The translations under genes were made by a program, and so were the position numbers. Below, one piece after another: positions 19,874-29,703 of a DNA stretch of 64,000 bases. The DNA is from Zygosaccharomyces rouxii (lineage: Eukaryota; Ascomycota; Saccharomycetes; Saccharomycetales; Saccharomycetaceae), in the NCBI RefSeq assembly GCF_000026365.1, contig NC_012992.1, positions 124,001 through 188,000 on the forward strand, written 5' to 3'. Every line of letters starts with the position of its first letter. Within the stretch, counting starts at the first letter, position 1. The notes beneath the pieces were generated by a model. It worked only from the letters and a program-made list of their open reading frames with translations. It did no database searches and was not told the DNA's origin.

Positions 19874-21973
19874 TTAAGCTGCTCCAGATTCAACCGTTTG
19901 ATTCGAGGATTCGTCGACATTATTTTGCGCTTCGTTCATTTGTCGCTTTAGTCTTGCCAAGATCAGATCTTCCCGATTCACAAAATCTAATCCTGCATAA
20001 GCTTCTTCAATTTCTTTCAAGCACCAGAAAGCCTGTTTCCATTGCTTTTGTTCCACCCACTTGTTAGCGGCAATTAATCTAAAAAACGCGGCCTTACGTT
20101 TACGAGTTAATCCTCGAGTCACTATTTCTTCATTAGATTCCTCATCTGGTGCAAGTTCATCTGTCATTGCCTTGGCTCCCTGTGCGCTGGTTTTATGGCG
20201 GATTCTTGGATCGATACGTTGGTAATAGCAGTCGCTTAACCTTTCCCAAATCATAATTTCCGAACAAGGACCCAACCTACATTCAGTTAAGATTGTTTCT
20301 AAGCTATTTAGGGCATATGGTGTTGAGGTCCAAGTATCACTTAATGACAGGAAAAGTTCTGATGCTAAGAACATACATCTAGTTTCATATGAACGTACAG
20401 GAACATAAAGTTCTTCCCCGGTCGAATCTTCATCAGCAGCACAATTTTCATAGGTCTCTAAAGCCCGTTGAATTAAGGGATCGATATCATTTTTTATCAT
20501 CTTTACAGTAACAATATTCTGAGCACCCATTAGGACCGATACTGCACACCATTCGAAACATGACGCTAAATATTTCGGGAAATTTTCCAGATCGTGTACT
20601 AACGATTCATAAGTTGAATATGCTGTCTTAAAATCTGATAACATCATGGACCAATCTGCCAATTTTCTCATTAAAAACTCGGTAGACGAAGCAACAAAAT
20701 ATTCATTTCCATTTTTATCCTTCCCTAAGGATATAGGTTGATGATTATTGGAACCATTGGAGTTTTTAGACATCAATTTCTTGAAAAAATTGGCTCCATG
20801 AAATAACGATTTCCTTGGTTGTAAAATGGTTTCTTCCCAAAATGATATTTTCCTTTTCATGAAAGGAACCATAAGATCTTTAACCAATTTTTCCAAAATA
20901 TTATAAGTAACATTAATCAACTGCAACGGCAGTCTTGTTGGTGTGGGGCTCTGTAAAAAATATAGCATTTCCTCTAGTGATGACATTATTGGTTGGTGTA
21001 ATTCTACTTCTCCATGATCTGAATAACTTCTCTTCCATAGTGGCAGTAGAAGGCTTTCCACAAATAATTGTTTTTTTAGTTGATTGGCCAACTGTTGGCA
21101 CGCATTTTGTTCATCTTCCGATTCGTCATTATAACATAATAAGAAAACTGGTAAAATATCGCCTGTACTCATAAAAATGGGGAAATTTTCAACGGTATGA
21201 TTTAAATTTTTGAACTTTATCAGCAAATCCCTAGCCTCTTCATAACCTTGTCCTGCACTTATATCAATTGCAATTAATGACACTACTGGATGGTTAAACG
21301 TCTCGTAGGGTGAAAGATAAGTGGTAGAGGAAATTGCCAACGAGAAAAACTTGTGATATAGAGATTTTTTTAATAGCTCAAATGGAGTATTGTCATCAGT
21401 ATATTCCTCCACAAGTCGCAGAGTGTTCTCAAGAAAAACCTCTAAGGAATGGTAATCAAATAGCATATCGTTTGAATCACTGGACTCTATCAAATCATCT
21501 ATCGGTCTTGTAAACCTCACATACTGCGATTGCGTTTGATCCCTTTGAAAAAGGCTGTTTGACCTTTTTCTAGTACCACCAGTGGTACCACTAGTGCTTG
21601 TGGTAGTGTTCTTAGTGTCGCTGGAAGTGGAAGGTACCTTTAAAGAGCTTTTTCTACTATTCTCTATTAGATTATCTGCCTTTGATGGTGGTTCAGCAAC
21701 TAGTTCAGGCTCTTCTTTAGAGCGTAAAGGTTGGTATTCATTAGCTTGGTCTCTATCAGATACACAATCACCGAAAAACCTTAAAAACATGTAAAGTGAA
21801 TCTAAATGGTACGTATCACGAATGTGTCTATCCAATTCTGGTGTGGATGAAACTGTAATTACAGGTGAGACAGCATTGGAAACAATCCTTCTTGCGATAT
21901 CAGGCGGAACAGTCTCTTGTCCATGGTCTAGATGAAATAACAAATTCATATAATTTTCATAGGAAAGCTTCAT
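19874..21973 (-). CDS. TRS85: Trs85, TRAPPIII-specific subunit
   Basis: Encodes 699 residues, essentially the length of S. cerevisiae Trs85/Gsg1 (698). The N-terminus MKLSYENYMNLLFHLDHGQE and the VSPVITVSSTPELDRHIRDTY segment are typical of the family, followed by alpha-solenoid-like helices. A Ser/Thr-rich disordered insert lies at about residues 108-146. Trs85 targets the TRAPPIII guanine-nucleotide exchange complex for Ypt1/Rab1 to the phagophore and Golgi, for autophagy and the Cvt pathway. It is divergent from EMP70/TMN2, the YDR107-YDR108 arrangement of S. cerevisiae chromosome IV. It sits between two genes from the chromosome XII track (RAX2 and EMP70), direct evidence of pre-duplication gene order. 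Confidence 0.93.
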   Translation of the reverse strand: MKLSYENYMNLLFHLDHGQETVPPDIARRIVSNAVSPVITVSSTPELDRHIRDTYHLDSLYMFLRFFGDCVSDRDQANEYQPLRSKEEPELVAEPPSKADNLIENSRKSSLKVPSTSSDTKNTTTSTSGTTGGTRKRSNSLFQRDQTQSQYVRFTRPIDDLIESSDSNDMLFDYHSLEVFLENTLRLVEEYTDDNTPFELLKKSLYHKFFSLAISSTTYLSPYETFNHPVVSLIAIDISAGQGYEEARDLLIKFKNLNHTVENFPIFMSTGDILPVFLLCYNDESEDEQNACQQLANQLKKQLFVESLLLPLWKRSYSDHGEVELHQPIMSSLEEMLYFLQSPTPTRLPLQLINVTYNILEKLVKDLMVPFMKRKISFWEETILQPRKSLFHGANFFKKLMSKNSNGSNNHQPISLGKDKNGNEYFVASSTEFLMRKLADWSMMLSDFKTAYSTYESLVHDLENFPKYLASCFEWCAVSVLMGAQNIVTVKMIKNDIDPLIQRALETYENCAADEDSTGEELYVPVRSYETRCMFLASELFLSLSDTWTSTPYALNSLETILTECRLGPCSEIMIWERLSDCYYQRIDPRIRHKTSAQGAKAMTDELAPDEESNEEIVTRGLTRKRKAAFFRLIAANKWVEQKQWKQAFWCLKEIEEAYAGLDFVNREDLILARLKRQMNEAQNNVDESSNQTVESGAA

Positions 21974-22620
21974 TATTGTTAAATTTTAAAGCCTCCACTG
22001 GCTCTAAGACTAGTGGAGTATCTCTGATAACCTGTTTATTTTTCCTTTGTTCTCTACAATAGGATACTCATCTTTTGATTTGATCCAAGGTTGTTATTAT
22101 TTTGATGTTTTTCGTAGTGGAAAAAATTATAAATCGTCCCGGACCGTCCCGAAAAAAAATAAGTAACATTTCTCGTGTTTAGTAACCCTCTTTAGTGTTG
22201 CTGGAATACCCTTACCACTTGTCCTACGTTCGACTTTTACATTTGGTATTTTCCAAACAATCACTTGATACGTTTTTTGTAGACGAACGGTTAGCTTTTG
22301 CAAATTCGACCTGTGTTCGAAATCTTAGAAATGCTTTTTTGTTGTTACCCTGGCTTTGTTTTTTTTTTTTTTTCTTCAGCTGTCTTATTTGTTTTTTTTC
22401 GCCTCTTCGTTTGAGATCACTAGGCCTTCCCGGTAAGTAGACCTGCAAGAAACCTCTCCTCCCGGTCCTGGATAGTTAGTTTAGAAGAGACGTCGAGATT
22501 AATTGACTGTCGGCTGATCACACTTAGGGGGAACTTCGCAGCTTCTTTCTCGTACGACCTTTTAATCATCTCTAACCCCCAATTCTTGGGTGAGACAGAT
22601 ATTATCAATTTGGATCCATA
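21974..22620. promoter_or_regulatory. Divergent TRS85/EMP70 intergenic region
   Basis: This 647-bp spacer is bidirectional. It carries two tandem CGTCCCG cores (22135-22141 and 22145-22151) and long T tracts near 22360-22400. No convincing small gene is present; ORFs on both strands here are low-complexity. Confidence 0.45.
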
Positions 22621-24564
22621 ATGTTGTCTCATTCACTTCTATTTGTGTGCCTTCTAACCTCATTAGTAAAGGCGTTTTACCTACCTGGTGTGGCCCCCAC
22701 TACTTATCATAGTAATGATGAAATCCAATTGTTGGTAAACCATTTGACACCTTCTATGAATTTCCAACATGAGGACGAAGATGGAAACATGGTCAAAGGT
22801 GATAAGGAGCACTATCTTTATTCCTACGATTATTACTACAGTAAATTTCACTTCTGTAAACCTGAAAATGTGGTTAGGCAGCCAGCATCATTAGGTTCGG
22901 TTATATTTGGTGATAGAATCTTCAATTCTCCATTCAAGCTAAATATGCTTGAAGAGAAGGAATGTGTACCGTTGTGTTCGTCAAGGATCCCCGGTGAGGA
23001 CGCTAAGTTTGTCAATAAGTTGATTAAGAATGGATTTATGCAAAATTGGTTAATCGATGGGTTACCCGCTGGTAGAGAAATTCATGACAGTAGAACCAAC
23101 AGTAACTTTTACGGTACCGGATTTCAATTGGGATTCGTGGATGTTACAGAGGGTTTTTCCGATTCGAATGATGAAGAAAAAAAAATTATGAAAACTCTGG
23201 AAGTTCCATATTTAGCTAACCATTACGATATCAACATTGAATATCACGATCGTGGTAACGATAATTACCGTGTTGTGGGAGTTACTGTGGATCCAGTCTC
23301 CATTAAGCGTTCTTCTTCAGACTCTTGTCAGTACAACTCTGGCTCTTTAACCTTGAGTGAAACAGAAGAAAACGAAGTTCATTTCACTTATTCTGTGAAA
23401 TTTATCAAGAGTGATACCGTTTGGGCCACTAGATGGGATAAATATTTGCACGTTTATGATCCAACTATTCAGTGGTTCTCGTTGATCAATTGTTCCGTCA
23501 TCGTTGTGGCACTTTCCTCTGTGGTATTACACATGTTATTACGTGCCCTAAAGAATGATTTGTCGCGTTATAATGAATTCAATTTGGATAACGAATTCCA
23601 TGAGGATTCCGGCTGGAAGTTGAGTCATGGTGACGTTTTCCGTATTCCTCCCAGATCATTGCTTTTATCGATTCTAGTTGGTTCAGGTGTGCAGTTATTT
23701 TTGATGATTGCATGTAGTATCATTTTTGCCGCCCTTGGATTCCTATCGCCATCTTCTAGAGGTTCTTTACCTACTGTGATGTTTCTCCTATACGCTCTGT
23801 TTGGATTTGTTGGTTCCTATACATCAATGGCCATTTACAAATTCTTCAAGGGTCCTCTTTGGAAAGTTAACTTGCTTTTAACCCCAGTGTTAGTTCCAGG
23901 TGGTATATTCGTAACCATCATTTTATTGAATTTCTTCCTCGTATTCGTACGTTCTTCAGGTGCAATTCCTGCTGGTACTTTGTTTACTATCATATTATTG
24001 TGGTTTGTATTTTCTATTCCGTTATCATTTGCAGGTTCTTTGATTGCTCATAAGAGATGTCGTTTAGATAATCATCCAACAAAGACAAACCAAATTGCAA
24101 GACAGATTCCTATTCAACCATGGTATTTGAAAACTATCCCAGTCTCATTAATTGCAGGTGTTTTCCCCTTTGCATCTATTGCAGTCGAATTGTATTTCAT
24201 CTATACCAGTTTGTGGTTTAACAAAATTTTCTACATGTTCGGATTCCTGTTGTTTTCATTCTTATTATTAACTTTTACTACAGCTTTGGTCACTATTTTA
24301 ACTACCTACCACTCTCTATGTTTGGAAAACTGGAAATGGCAATGGAGATCATTCATCATCGGTGGATGTGGTTGTGCAATTTACGTTTTCATCCATTCCA
24401 TCCTTTTCACTAAATTTAAATTAGGCGGATTCACAACAGTCGTTCTCTATTTGGGTTATTCCGGTTTAATTTCTGTTTTATGTTGCATCGTTACTGGTTC
24501 AATTGGATTTATCAGTAGCATGTTCTTCATTAGAAAGATTTACTCTTCGGTTAAAGTAGATTGA
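22621..24564 (+). CDS. EMP70: Emp70/Tmn2 nonaspanin (TM9 superfamily) of Golgi/endosomes
   Basis: Encodes 647 residues. A cleavable signal (MLSHSLLFVCLLTSLVKAFYL) is followed by the TM9SF lumenal domain with LPGVAPTTY and a conserved Cys pair. About nine membrane-spanning helices begin near residue 285 and run to the C-terminus. The tail ends in KVD, a KXD-type coatomer-binding retention motif known for this family. Yeast nonaspanins localise to Golgi and endosomes and affect copper handling, adhesion and filamentous growth. In S. cerevisiae the duplication left EMP70 (YLR083C) and TMN2 (YDR107C); here one gene sits where both would be, between RAX2/TRS85 and TMS1. The choice of the EMP70 symbol over TMN2 is arbitrary. 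Confidence 0.94.
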   Translation: MLSHSLLFVCLLTSLVKAFYLPGVAPTTYHSNDEIQLLVNHLTPSMNFQHEDEDGNMVKGDKEHYLYSYDYYYSKFHFCKPENVVRQPASLGSVIFGDRIFNSPFKLNMLEEKECVPLCSSRIPGEDAKFVNKLIKNGFMQNWLIDGLPAGREIHDSRTNSNFYGTGFQLGFVDVTEGFSDSNDEEKKIMKTLEVPYLANHYDINIEYHDRGNDNYRVVGVTVDPVSIKRSSSDSCQYNSGSLTLSETEENEVHFTYSVKFIKSDTVWATRWDKYLHVYDPTIQWFSLINCSVIVVALSSVVLHMLLRALKNDLSRYNEFNLDNEFHEDSGWKLSHGDVFRIPPRSLLLSILVGSGVQLFLMIACSIIFAALGFLSPSSRGSLPTVMFLLYALFGFVGSYTSMAIYKFFKGPLWKVNLLLTPVLVPGGIFVTIILLNFFLVFVRSSGAIPAGTLFTIILLWFVFSIPLSFAGSLIAHKRCRLDNHPTKTNQIARQIPIQPWYLKTIPVSLIAGVFPFASIAVELYFIYTSLWFNKIFYMFGFLLFSFLLLTFTTALVTILTTYHSLCLENWKWQWRSFIIGGCGCAIYVFIHSILFTKFKLGGFTTVVLYLGYSGLISVLCCIVTGSIGFISSMFFIRKIYSSVKVD

Positions 24565-24786
24565 GGAACTCAAAGTAGAGAAATTATGATGCATACAAGA
24601 GAGGAGAGAAATGATCGAAGGATCCTGAAAAAATGAAGAAATGTCCATAAATGTGTGTAGATGAATATGATGTATATACAGTAATGCGATGACAAGTTGT
24701 AGTTTTATCGCTTTTAAAGATTGTATTGTGCATCTAATTAGTTGACTTGGTGGTGTTTTTCTTTCGCTTTTAAACAACAATTGAAA

Positions 24787-24860
24787 GGTCTCTTGGCCCA
24801 GTTGGTTAAGGCACCGTGCTAATAACGCGGGGATCAGCGGTTCGAACCCGCTAGAGACCA
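24787..24860 (+). tRNA. tRNA-Ile (anticodon AAU)
   Basis: A 74-nt cloverleaf without intron. The acceptor stem GGTCTCT pairs with AGAGACC, with discriminator A at 24860. The anticodon loop CTAATAA gives anticodon AAT, read as IAU after deamination. The T arm is AGCGG-TTCGAAC-CCGCT. A T tract follows at 24863-24869. It is nearly identical to the S. cerevisiae tRNA-Ile(AAU). Confidence 0.97.
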
Positions 24861-25021
24861 TTCTTTTTCTACTATAAAACATTATATTTTTATTTACATG
24901 CGCGGAGCAGTATTTGGAAAAAAAATAATACGAAAGCTTCAAACAGTTAAAGATACTGAAACTTAAAGGGTAGTCGAGGTAAAAGTGACTATTTTTGATC
25001 CTTACATTGTTTGTTGTAGCT

Positions 25022-25360
25022 ATGTCTACTGAAAATTCAGGTGTGGTTGTTGGTAATGATAAACTTTCTGAAAGAACTGAAATACAAGAGTCTATTGATA
25101 CGAGTAACGTGAGGGATAATTCCTCACAACAGTCCCAAAATCCATTAAATCCCACAGGTACTAGAATGAGAAGTGGTAGTCTCATCTTTAAAGGTCAAGA
25201 TCTGCTACAGGAGACGAAACTGCTTAGGGATACCTTAGATTTACTTTGGAATCATACATCTGAACAAAGAAAATTGTGTGAACAGTTAAAGGAGGAGAAC
25301 GAGTACTTACAGGACTATATCAGTAATTTGATGACTTCTAGTAATGTGTTGGATAAATGA
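25022..25360 (+). CDS. SLO1: Slo1/SCOC-like short coiled-coil protein
   Basis: Encodes 112 residues from the ATG at 25022; the frame extends 9 codons upstream only through a TTG. The C-terminal 60 residues form a coiled coil ending EENEYLQDYISNLMTSSNVL. This resembles the SCOC/Slo1 signature (ENxxLxxYIxNLMSSSxVF). Slo1 (about 85 residues in S. cerevisiae) interacts with the Arl3 GTPase at the Golgi; SCOC binds Arl1 and Arl3-type GTPases. The N-terminal 50 residues are Ser/Asn-rich and disordered. S. cerevisiae SLO1 is YER180C-A, close to DMC1 and PDA1, which lie downstream here, so synteny supports the call. Recognition rests on the coiled coil and position. Confidence 0.8.
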   Translation: MSTENSGVVVGNDKLSERTEIQESIDTSNVRDNSSQQSQNPLNPTGTRMRSGSLIFKGQDLLQETKLLRDTLDLLWNHTSEQRKLCEQLKEENEYLQDYISNLMTSSNVLDK

Positions 25361-25428
25361 AGAAAATGGGTGGTTAATGTACAAAGTGGGGGCTGCATTC
25401 ATTTTTGTTTTTCTTTTTTTTGGATTGT

Positions 25429-25437
25429 TTTTGTGTC
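25429..25437 (-). promoter_or_regulatory. Middle sporulation element (MSE)-like site
   Basis: TTTTGTGTC on the plus strand is GACACAAAA on the minus strand, a full match to the Ndt80 consensus GNCRCAAAW. It lies 104 bp upstream of the ATG at 25541. A 9-bp degenerate motif can occur by chance; the meiotic neighbourhood makes it more credible. Confidence 0.45.
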
Positions 25438-25540
25438 ATAGAAGTTTATGATGTAGTCCCATAAGAATAATTATTTCCAATAGCTTAGATACCCAGATAC
25501 TTATTAATTTGTTATCAGCTAAAGGTAGGGACGCTAGACC

Positions 25541-26380
25541 ATGGGGGAGTTTATTCCGATTCGATTGGTTGGTAGTGACGAAAATTCTACACAGTTTAAT
25601 TATCTGCAGGGCAAAAACGAGAAAGTCCTACAGCAACAACAACAGCAGCAGTATGGAGGTGGTGGTGGTGCCATAAAGTTACGAGATTTGAATACTGAGG
25701 TTCAAAGGCCAATATCTCAGAGAACACTGGAATTGGTCGAGTATTTGCGGAAACCGGAACCTGCTCTGGGATCAAGCGTTAAATTACGACCAGATTCAGC
25801 TGAAATGGTTTTAGGTACATTGGGGGAAGTTAAAAGTATGTATATACCAGAATCACCATCCTTATTGAGGACTTTAACCTATAATACAAATTCTTCTACA
25901 GTGAGATTGATAAAGATGGATGATGGCTCAACGTTAGATTTAAGCCCTGTTTCCAAGATCTATGATGGTGATTTTGATTGTCAACCATTCTATCACACTT
26001 ATGATTATGAAAATAGGTTAGAAGTGGATGATTACGATTCTATTCTTAACCAAATGGTGGAAGACGATTTAAACAATAGTAAACCAACATTTTACAGGGA
26101 ATTAGAATATCAGGAAATGAAAAAAATTGTAGGGATTACGGATTATATCCTTTACTATGTGTTCGGTATTGATAAATTACAATTTTTCCAGTTGAAAGGG
26201 GAAAGGGACAAATTTAGAGAGTTTAACTATGAATCCTATACGTGCCCATTAAAATATAGAGATCCTGAATTCAACGATTTAAAAGATGATGAACAGGCAG
26301 TTTCCTCGGATGAGGATTATGAGACGGACCAAGCTCTGTGCGATACATCTTCTGTTATGTCCCTTGACATGTATGTGTAG
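25541..26380 (+). CDS. Protein at the ISC10/SRL2 ancestral position
   Basis: Encodes 279 residues. I do not recognise a domain. Visible features are a Gln run then a Gly run (residues 31-44), a conserved-looking centre containing TVRLIKMDDGSTLDLSP (about 127-143), a helical segment around EMKKIVGITDYILYYVFG, and an acidic Ser-rich tail. Two S. cerevisiae genes fit the slot and orientation. SRL2 (YLR082C, about 392 aa) is next to EMP70. ISC10 (YER180C, about 267 aa) lies between DMC1 and SLO1 and is a sporulation gene reported to inhibit the Smk1 kinase. Length and the MSE-like site at 25429 favour ISC10; adjacency to EMP70 also allows SRL2. The two may descend from this one ancestral gene (inference). 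Confidence 0.7.
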   Translation: MGEFIPIRLVGSDENSTQFNYLQGKNEKVLQQQQQQQYGGGGGAIKLRDLNTEVQRPISQRTLELVEYLRKPEPALGSSVKLRPDSAEMVLGTLGEVKSMYIPESPSLLRTLTYNTNSSTVRLIKMDDGSTLDLSPVSKIYDGDFDCQPFYHTYDYENRLEVDDYDSILNQMVEDDLNNSKPTFYRELEYQEMKKIVGITDYILYYVFGIDKLQFFQLKGERDKFREFNYESYTCPLKYRDPEFNDLKDDEQAVSSDEDYETDQALCDTSSVMSLDMYV

Positions 26381-26616
26381 CAGAAGAATTTGACTCTAAG
26401 ACAAGGTAGGTATTATTAATAGTTGATAGATGAAATAAATCGAAATAAGTCATACGCTAGAATTTAGCGCATTAACCTCCCGTTTTGTAAACGGAGTTTC
26501 TTATTCTTTGTAACAAGGTATTATATATAAAGATTACTTTTTGATCGCTATAACACAGTTTTGTTATACAAACAATAACAAGAGATAATCATAAGAAATA
26601 GGAGAAAACGCTAATC

Positions 26617-28038
26617 ATGGGGGCTCTGGTATCGATTCCTATAAATTTTGCCAGCAGTTTCGTTGCATCCGGATTAGGTGCTTGTTTTTCAAACCTTTGT
26701 TCCCAATCTCTCTCAGCAATAAGTTCTTCATCATTGGGGACAAGATTACTATACGCACTGTGGTTGTTAGTCAATTCATTAATATCATGGATTTATATGT
26801 CAGCAAATAAATCTATTATTTGGCCCTCTACGACTTGTACAGCTACCCATGAATGTGGTTGGTTCACGGTTCACAGGTTAAATTTTGCCCTTGGCTCCTT
26901 ACATTTGCTGTTAGCAGCATCATTAGTTGGTGTTAAATCCACGAAGAATCCTCGAGCAGCTTTACAGAATTCATGGTGGAGTCTTAAACTTTTATGTTAT
27001 TTGGGTTTAGTCATATTAGCGTTCACGATACCCAACGGCTTCTTCGTTCATTTTAGTAAATGGATATCAGTACCTGCTGGTGCCGTATTTATTTTAGTGG
27101 GACTAATATTGTTGGTAGATTTTGCACACGAATGGGCTGAAACTTGTATACAGCATGTGGAGGACCAGGATGATAATTCACCATTTTGGAAGAAAAGTTT
27201 AGTTGTTGGTACCGTTGCCATGTATACAGCATCTTTGGCAATGATAGTAGAGATGTACATTATTTTCTGTCGTGGTAATTGTTCCTTAAATCAATTCTCT
27301 GCTACTATCAATGTGGTACTAACGTTGGTTACAGCGCTTTTATCGGTTCACCCTAAAATTCAAGAGGCAAATCCCAACTGTGGACTGGCTCAAAGTAGTA
27401 TGGTTTCTCTTTACTGCTCCTATTTGGTATTAAGTGCAATGGCGTCGGAACCTGATGATAAAATGTGTAACCCATTGGTTAGCTCAAGTGGTCCTCGTAA
27501 TTTTAGTGTGGTTATGGGTTCAATTCTAACCTTCGTTGCCATTGCATATACAACTACGAGAGCTGCCGCTAATAGTGCATTCCAGGGGACCAACACTAAT
27601 GGTAACATTTATCTGGAGGACGACGTGGAATACGATGGACTAGGTAGACAAGCTAGAAATCAATTGCGACATGAAGCTATCAAACAAGCCGTCGAAGAAG
27701 GATCATTACCTGAAAGTGCTCTTTATGATACCAGTTGGTTAGGGTCACCATCCATTGCAAGTGAAGAAGGTATAGGTTTAAACGATGAGCGCAGTGGAAC
27801 CAAGTATAACTATTCGTTGTTCCATTTAATTTTTTTCATAGCCACTCAATGGATTGCCATTTTGTTAACCATTGCAGTTACACAAGATGATGTCGGAGAT
27901 TTTATTCCAGTGGGGAGAACTTATTTTTACTCATGGGTTAAAATTGGGAGTGCTTATTTATGCTATGCATTATATGGATGGACAATTGTCGCACCGCTTT
28001 TGATGCCAGAAAGGTTCGAAATTGATAGTTCTTATTAA
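26617..28038 (+). CDS. TMS1: Tms1, SERINC/TMS1-family multispanning membrane protein
   Basis: Encodes 473 residues, the length of S. cerevisiae Tms1 (473). The N-terminus MGALVSIPINFASSFVASGL and the ECGWFTVHRLNFALGSLHLLLA and PNGFFVHF segments are hallmarks of the serine-incorporator (SERINC/TDE) family. About ten hydrophobic helices are visible. Yeast Tms1 is vacuolar; metazoan SERINCs have been linked to phospholipid scrambling, and the yeast function is not settled. It lies as expected beside SPO71 and STE5 (YDR103-105), with DMC1 inserted between TMS1 and SPO71 relative to S. cerevisiae chromosome IV. It is convergent with DMC1 across 135 bp. Confidence 0.95.
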   Translation: MGALVSIPINFASSFVASGLGACFSNLCSQSLSAISSSSLGTRLLYALWLLVNSLISWIYMSANKSIIWPSTTCTATHECGWFTVHRLNFALGSLHLLLAASLVGVKSTKNPRAALQNSWWSLKLLCYLGLVILAFTIPNGFFVHFSKWISVPAGAVFILVGLILLVDFAHEWAETCIQHVEDQDDNSPFWKKSLVVGTVAMYTASLAMIVEMYIIFCRGNCSLNQFSATINVVLTLVTALLSVHPKIQEANPNCGLAQSSMVSLYCSYLVLSAMASEPDDKMCNPLVSSSGPRNFSVVMGSILTFVAIAYTTTRAAANSAFQGTNTNGNIYLEDDVEYDGLGRQARNQLRHEAIKQAVEEGSLPESALYDTSWLGSPSIASEEGIGLNDERSGTKYNYSLFHLIFFIATQWIAILLTIAVTQDDVGDFIPVGRTYFYSWVKIGSAYLCYALYGWTIVAPLLMPERFEIDSSY

Positions 28039-28173
28039 AATGGACTCGAAACTACAACAACAACAACAATGATAATAACGTTACTAATAAAATTCGACTA
28101 ATTGTAATATATAATGAGGTAATAGCAGTTTTTCAAAGGAAAGGGTCAAGCAAATTTAATAAAATAGATGTTT

Positions 28174-29172
28174 TTATTCGGTGGAATCGGTAATACCCTT
28201 TTCACCAATGATATAAACACATTCTTTCTCAGGCATATCTGGAGAATCTTGAAGTTTAGCCACCCTCTCATCACCACGGCCTTTCCTCAATAGAATTCTG
28301 GTCGCTGATGCATGTGCAAGTACATGACCGCCCACTGGTTTCCTACCGTCTGCAGATGCAAATAACGCCGAAGCACCGGGATCGGATTGAACTTGGTTTG
28401 TCATGAATACCGCTACATTGAACTCTTCACTGAGTCGATTTAAGCGGAATAAATGTTGGTTTAATCTCTGTTGTCTTTCACTTAATTCCCCACGACCACT
28501 GTAATCGACTCTAAAGTTGGCCATTATAGAATCTACAATTACTAACCTGTACTGCCCCGTACTAAGTTCTCCACCTAATTGTTCCACTAACTCCATCTGA
28601 TGTTCGCTATTTAAAGCTCTTGCATATGAGACGTTTTCTAAACATACTTCAGGGTCCAATTCGTATCTCTCAGCAATTTGTTTAATCCTTTCAGGTCGAA
28701 ATGTACCTTCAGTATCGATATAGGCAACCTTGCCTTCGCCGCCACCCAGCTCCTTAGATAGTTGCGCGGTAATACATAAAGTATGCGACATTTGCGTTTT
28801 ACCACATCTAAACTCTCCAAAAACCTCTGTTATGCTCATTGTCATAATTCCACCACCAAGAATTGAGTCCAGTTGCTTAGATCCAGTGGATATAGAGTAA
28901 ACTTTCTGTCTAATGTCTAATTGGATCGTAGCTGGAATGAATCCAACTTTAATAATTTTACCGGCAGCTTCTTTAATCTTTTCTACTTTAACTTCACTTA
29001 AACCTTTGATTCTTGCTAAACTTCTCCTAGTCGTGGATAGAACCGTATTTACGGTGAATATACCACTTGCCTTTAGCTTCTGCAAATCTGACGCGTTAAT
29101 CCCATGGTTCTGCAACTCATCAACGTTGATAATACTTACAGAAACCTCTTCCTCCAGCTCAGCAACAGACAT
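28174..29172 (-). CDS. DMC1: Dmc1, meiosis-specific RecA/Rad51-family recombinase
   Basis: Encodes 332 residues (334 in S. cerevisiae). An N-terminal helix-hairpin-helix region carries [20 protein letters not shown]. The RecA core has Walker [10 protein letters not shown] near residue 118 and Walker B YRLVIVDS. Loop 2 contains [21 protein letters not shown], and the C-terminus [10 protein letters not shown] is Dmc1-like. It forms nucleoprotein filaments that carry out interhomologue strand exchange in meiosis. The S. cerevisiae gene has a 5' intron near codon 45; here the reading frame is continuous through [11 protein letters not shown] with no splice signal, so the gene is intronless. It is divergent from SPO71; a URS1-like site and a TATA box lie just upstream. 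Confidence 0.97.
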   Translation of the reverse strand: MSVAELEEEVSVSIINVDELQNHGINASDLQKLKASGIFTVNTVLSTTRRSLARIKGLSEVKVEKIKEAAGKIIKVGFIPATIQLDIRQKVYSISTGSKQLDSILGGGIMTMSITEVFGEFRCGKTQMSHTLCITAQLSKELGGGEGKVAYIDTEGTFRPERIKQIAERYELDPEVCLENVSYARALNSEHQMELVEQLGGELSTGQYRLVIVDSIMANFRVDYSGRGELSERQQRLNQHLFRLNRLSEEFNVAVFMTNQVQSDPGASALFASADGRKPVGGHVLAHASATRILLRKGRGDERVAKLQDSPDMPEKECVYIIGEKGITDSTE

Positions 29173-29255
29173 TATTGCTATACTTTTCGTCCTTCCCGAA
29201 ACTTTATTGTAGAAAAAGAGAGAGAAAGGAGGGAATGTCGGTATTTATATTGCTC

Positions 29256-29263
29256 CTTTTATA
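29256..29263 (-). promoter_or_regulatory. TATA box of DMC1
   Basis: TATAAAAG on the minus strand, 83 bp upstream of the DMC1 ATG, perfectly matching TATAWAAR. Confidence 0.55.
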
Positions 29264-29278
29264 CTCTGGGTGAAATTG

Positions 29279-29288
29279 TTGGCGGCTA
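29279..29288 (-). promoter_or_regulatory. URS1-like early meiotic site upstream of DMC1
   Basis: TAGCCGCCAA on the minus strand, matching the Ume6 site TAGCCGCCGA at 9 of 10 positions, 106 bp upstream of the DMC1 ATG and just above the TATA box. In S. cerevisiae, Ume6/Rpd3 represses and Ime1 activates early meiotic genes such as DMC1 through this element. Confidence 0.7.
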
Positions 29289-29694
29289 GTTTGTTACCCT
29301 GAAAATCGATATGTCAGAAAAGAGCCTTCCCCCCTGATTCTTCAAGGGACTTGGACCATTTACCGCCACTTTCAACAGAGTTGAATAGATGGAGTACTTT
29401 TAATGTAGGTGTTATGTGGTGGTTGAAAAGATCCAAAGAATACTTTTAGCTTTGTGGGTCTCGCATGAGAGTAGGTTTCCTCAGCGGTAACGTGGGCGGC
29501 AGTTACTAGGGAGTTGGTGTTTGAAGTAATCGAGAGTATAAGGTTAAGAATGTTCTGTCGTGGGATTTCAGTCATTCATATCTTCTAAGCTTGCTGGAGA
29601 CTCCTTACTGGGATCCTTCGTCGGATCCTTCCATAGGAAAGAGTCTATATGTGAGCACTCTCGGTTCGCTCTCCCTGTGGTCACGTTACTCGGA

Positions 29695-29703
29695 GTCACA
29701 AAA
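29695..29703 (+). promoter_or_regulatory. Middle sporulation element (MSE)-like site upstream of SPO71
   Basis: GTCACAAAA matches the Ndt80 consensus GNCRCAAAW at every position and is oriented toward SPO71, about 150 bp before its ATG. SPO71 is a middle sporulation gene in S. cerevisiae, so the site is functionally plausible. Confidence 0.6.
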
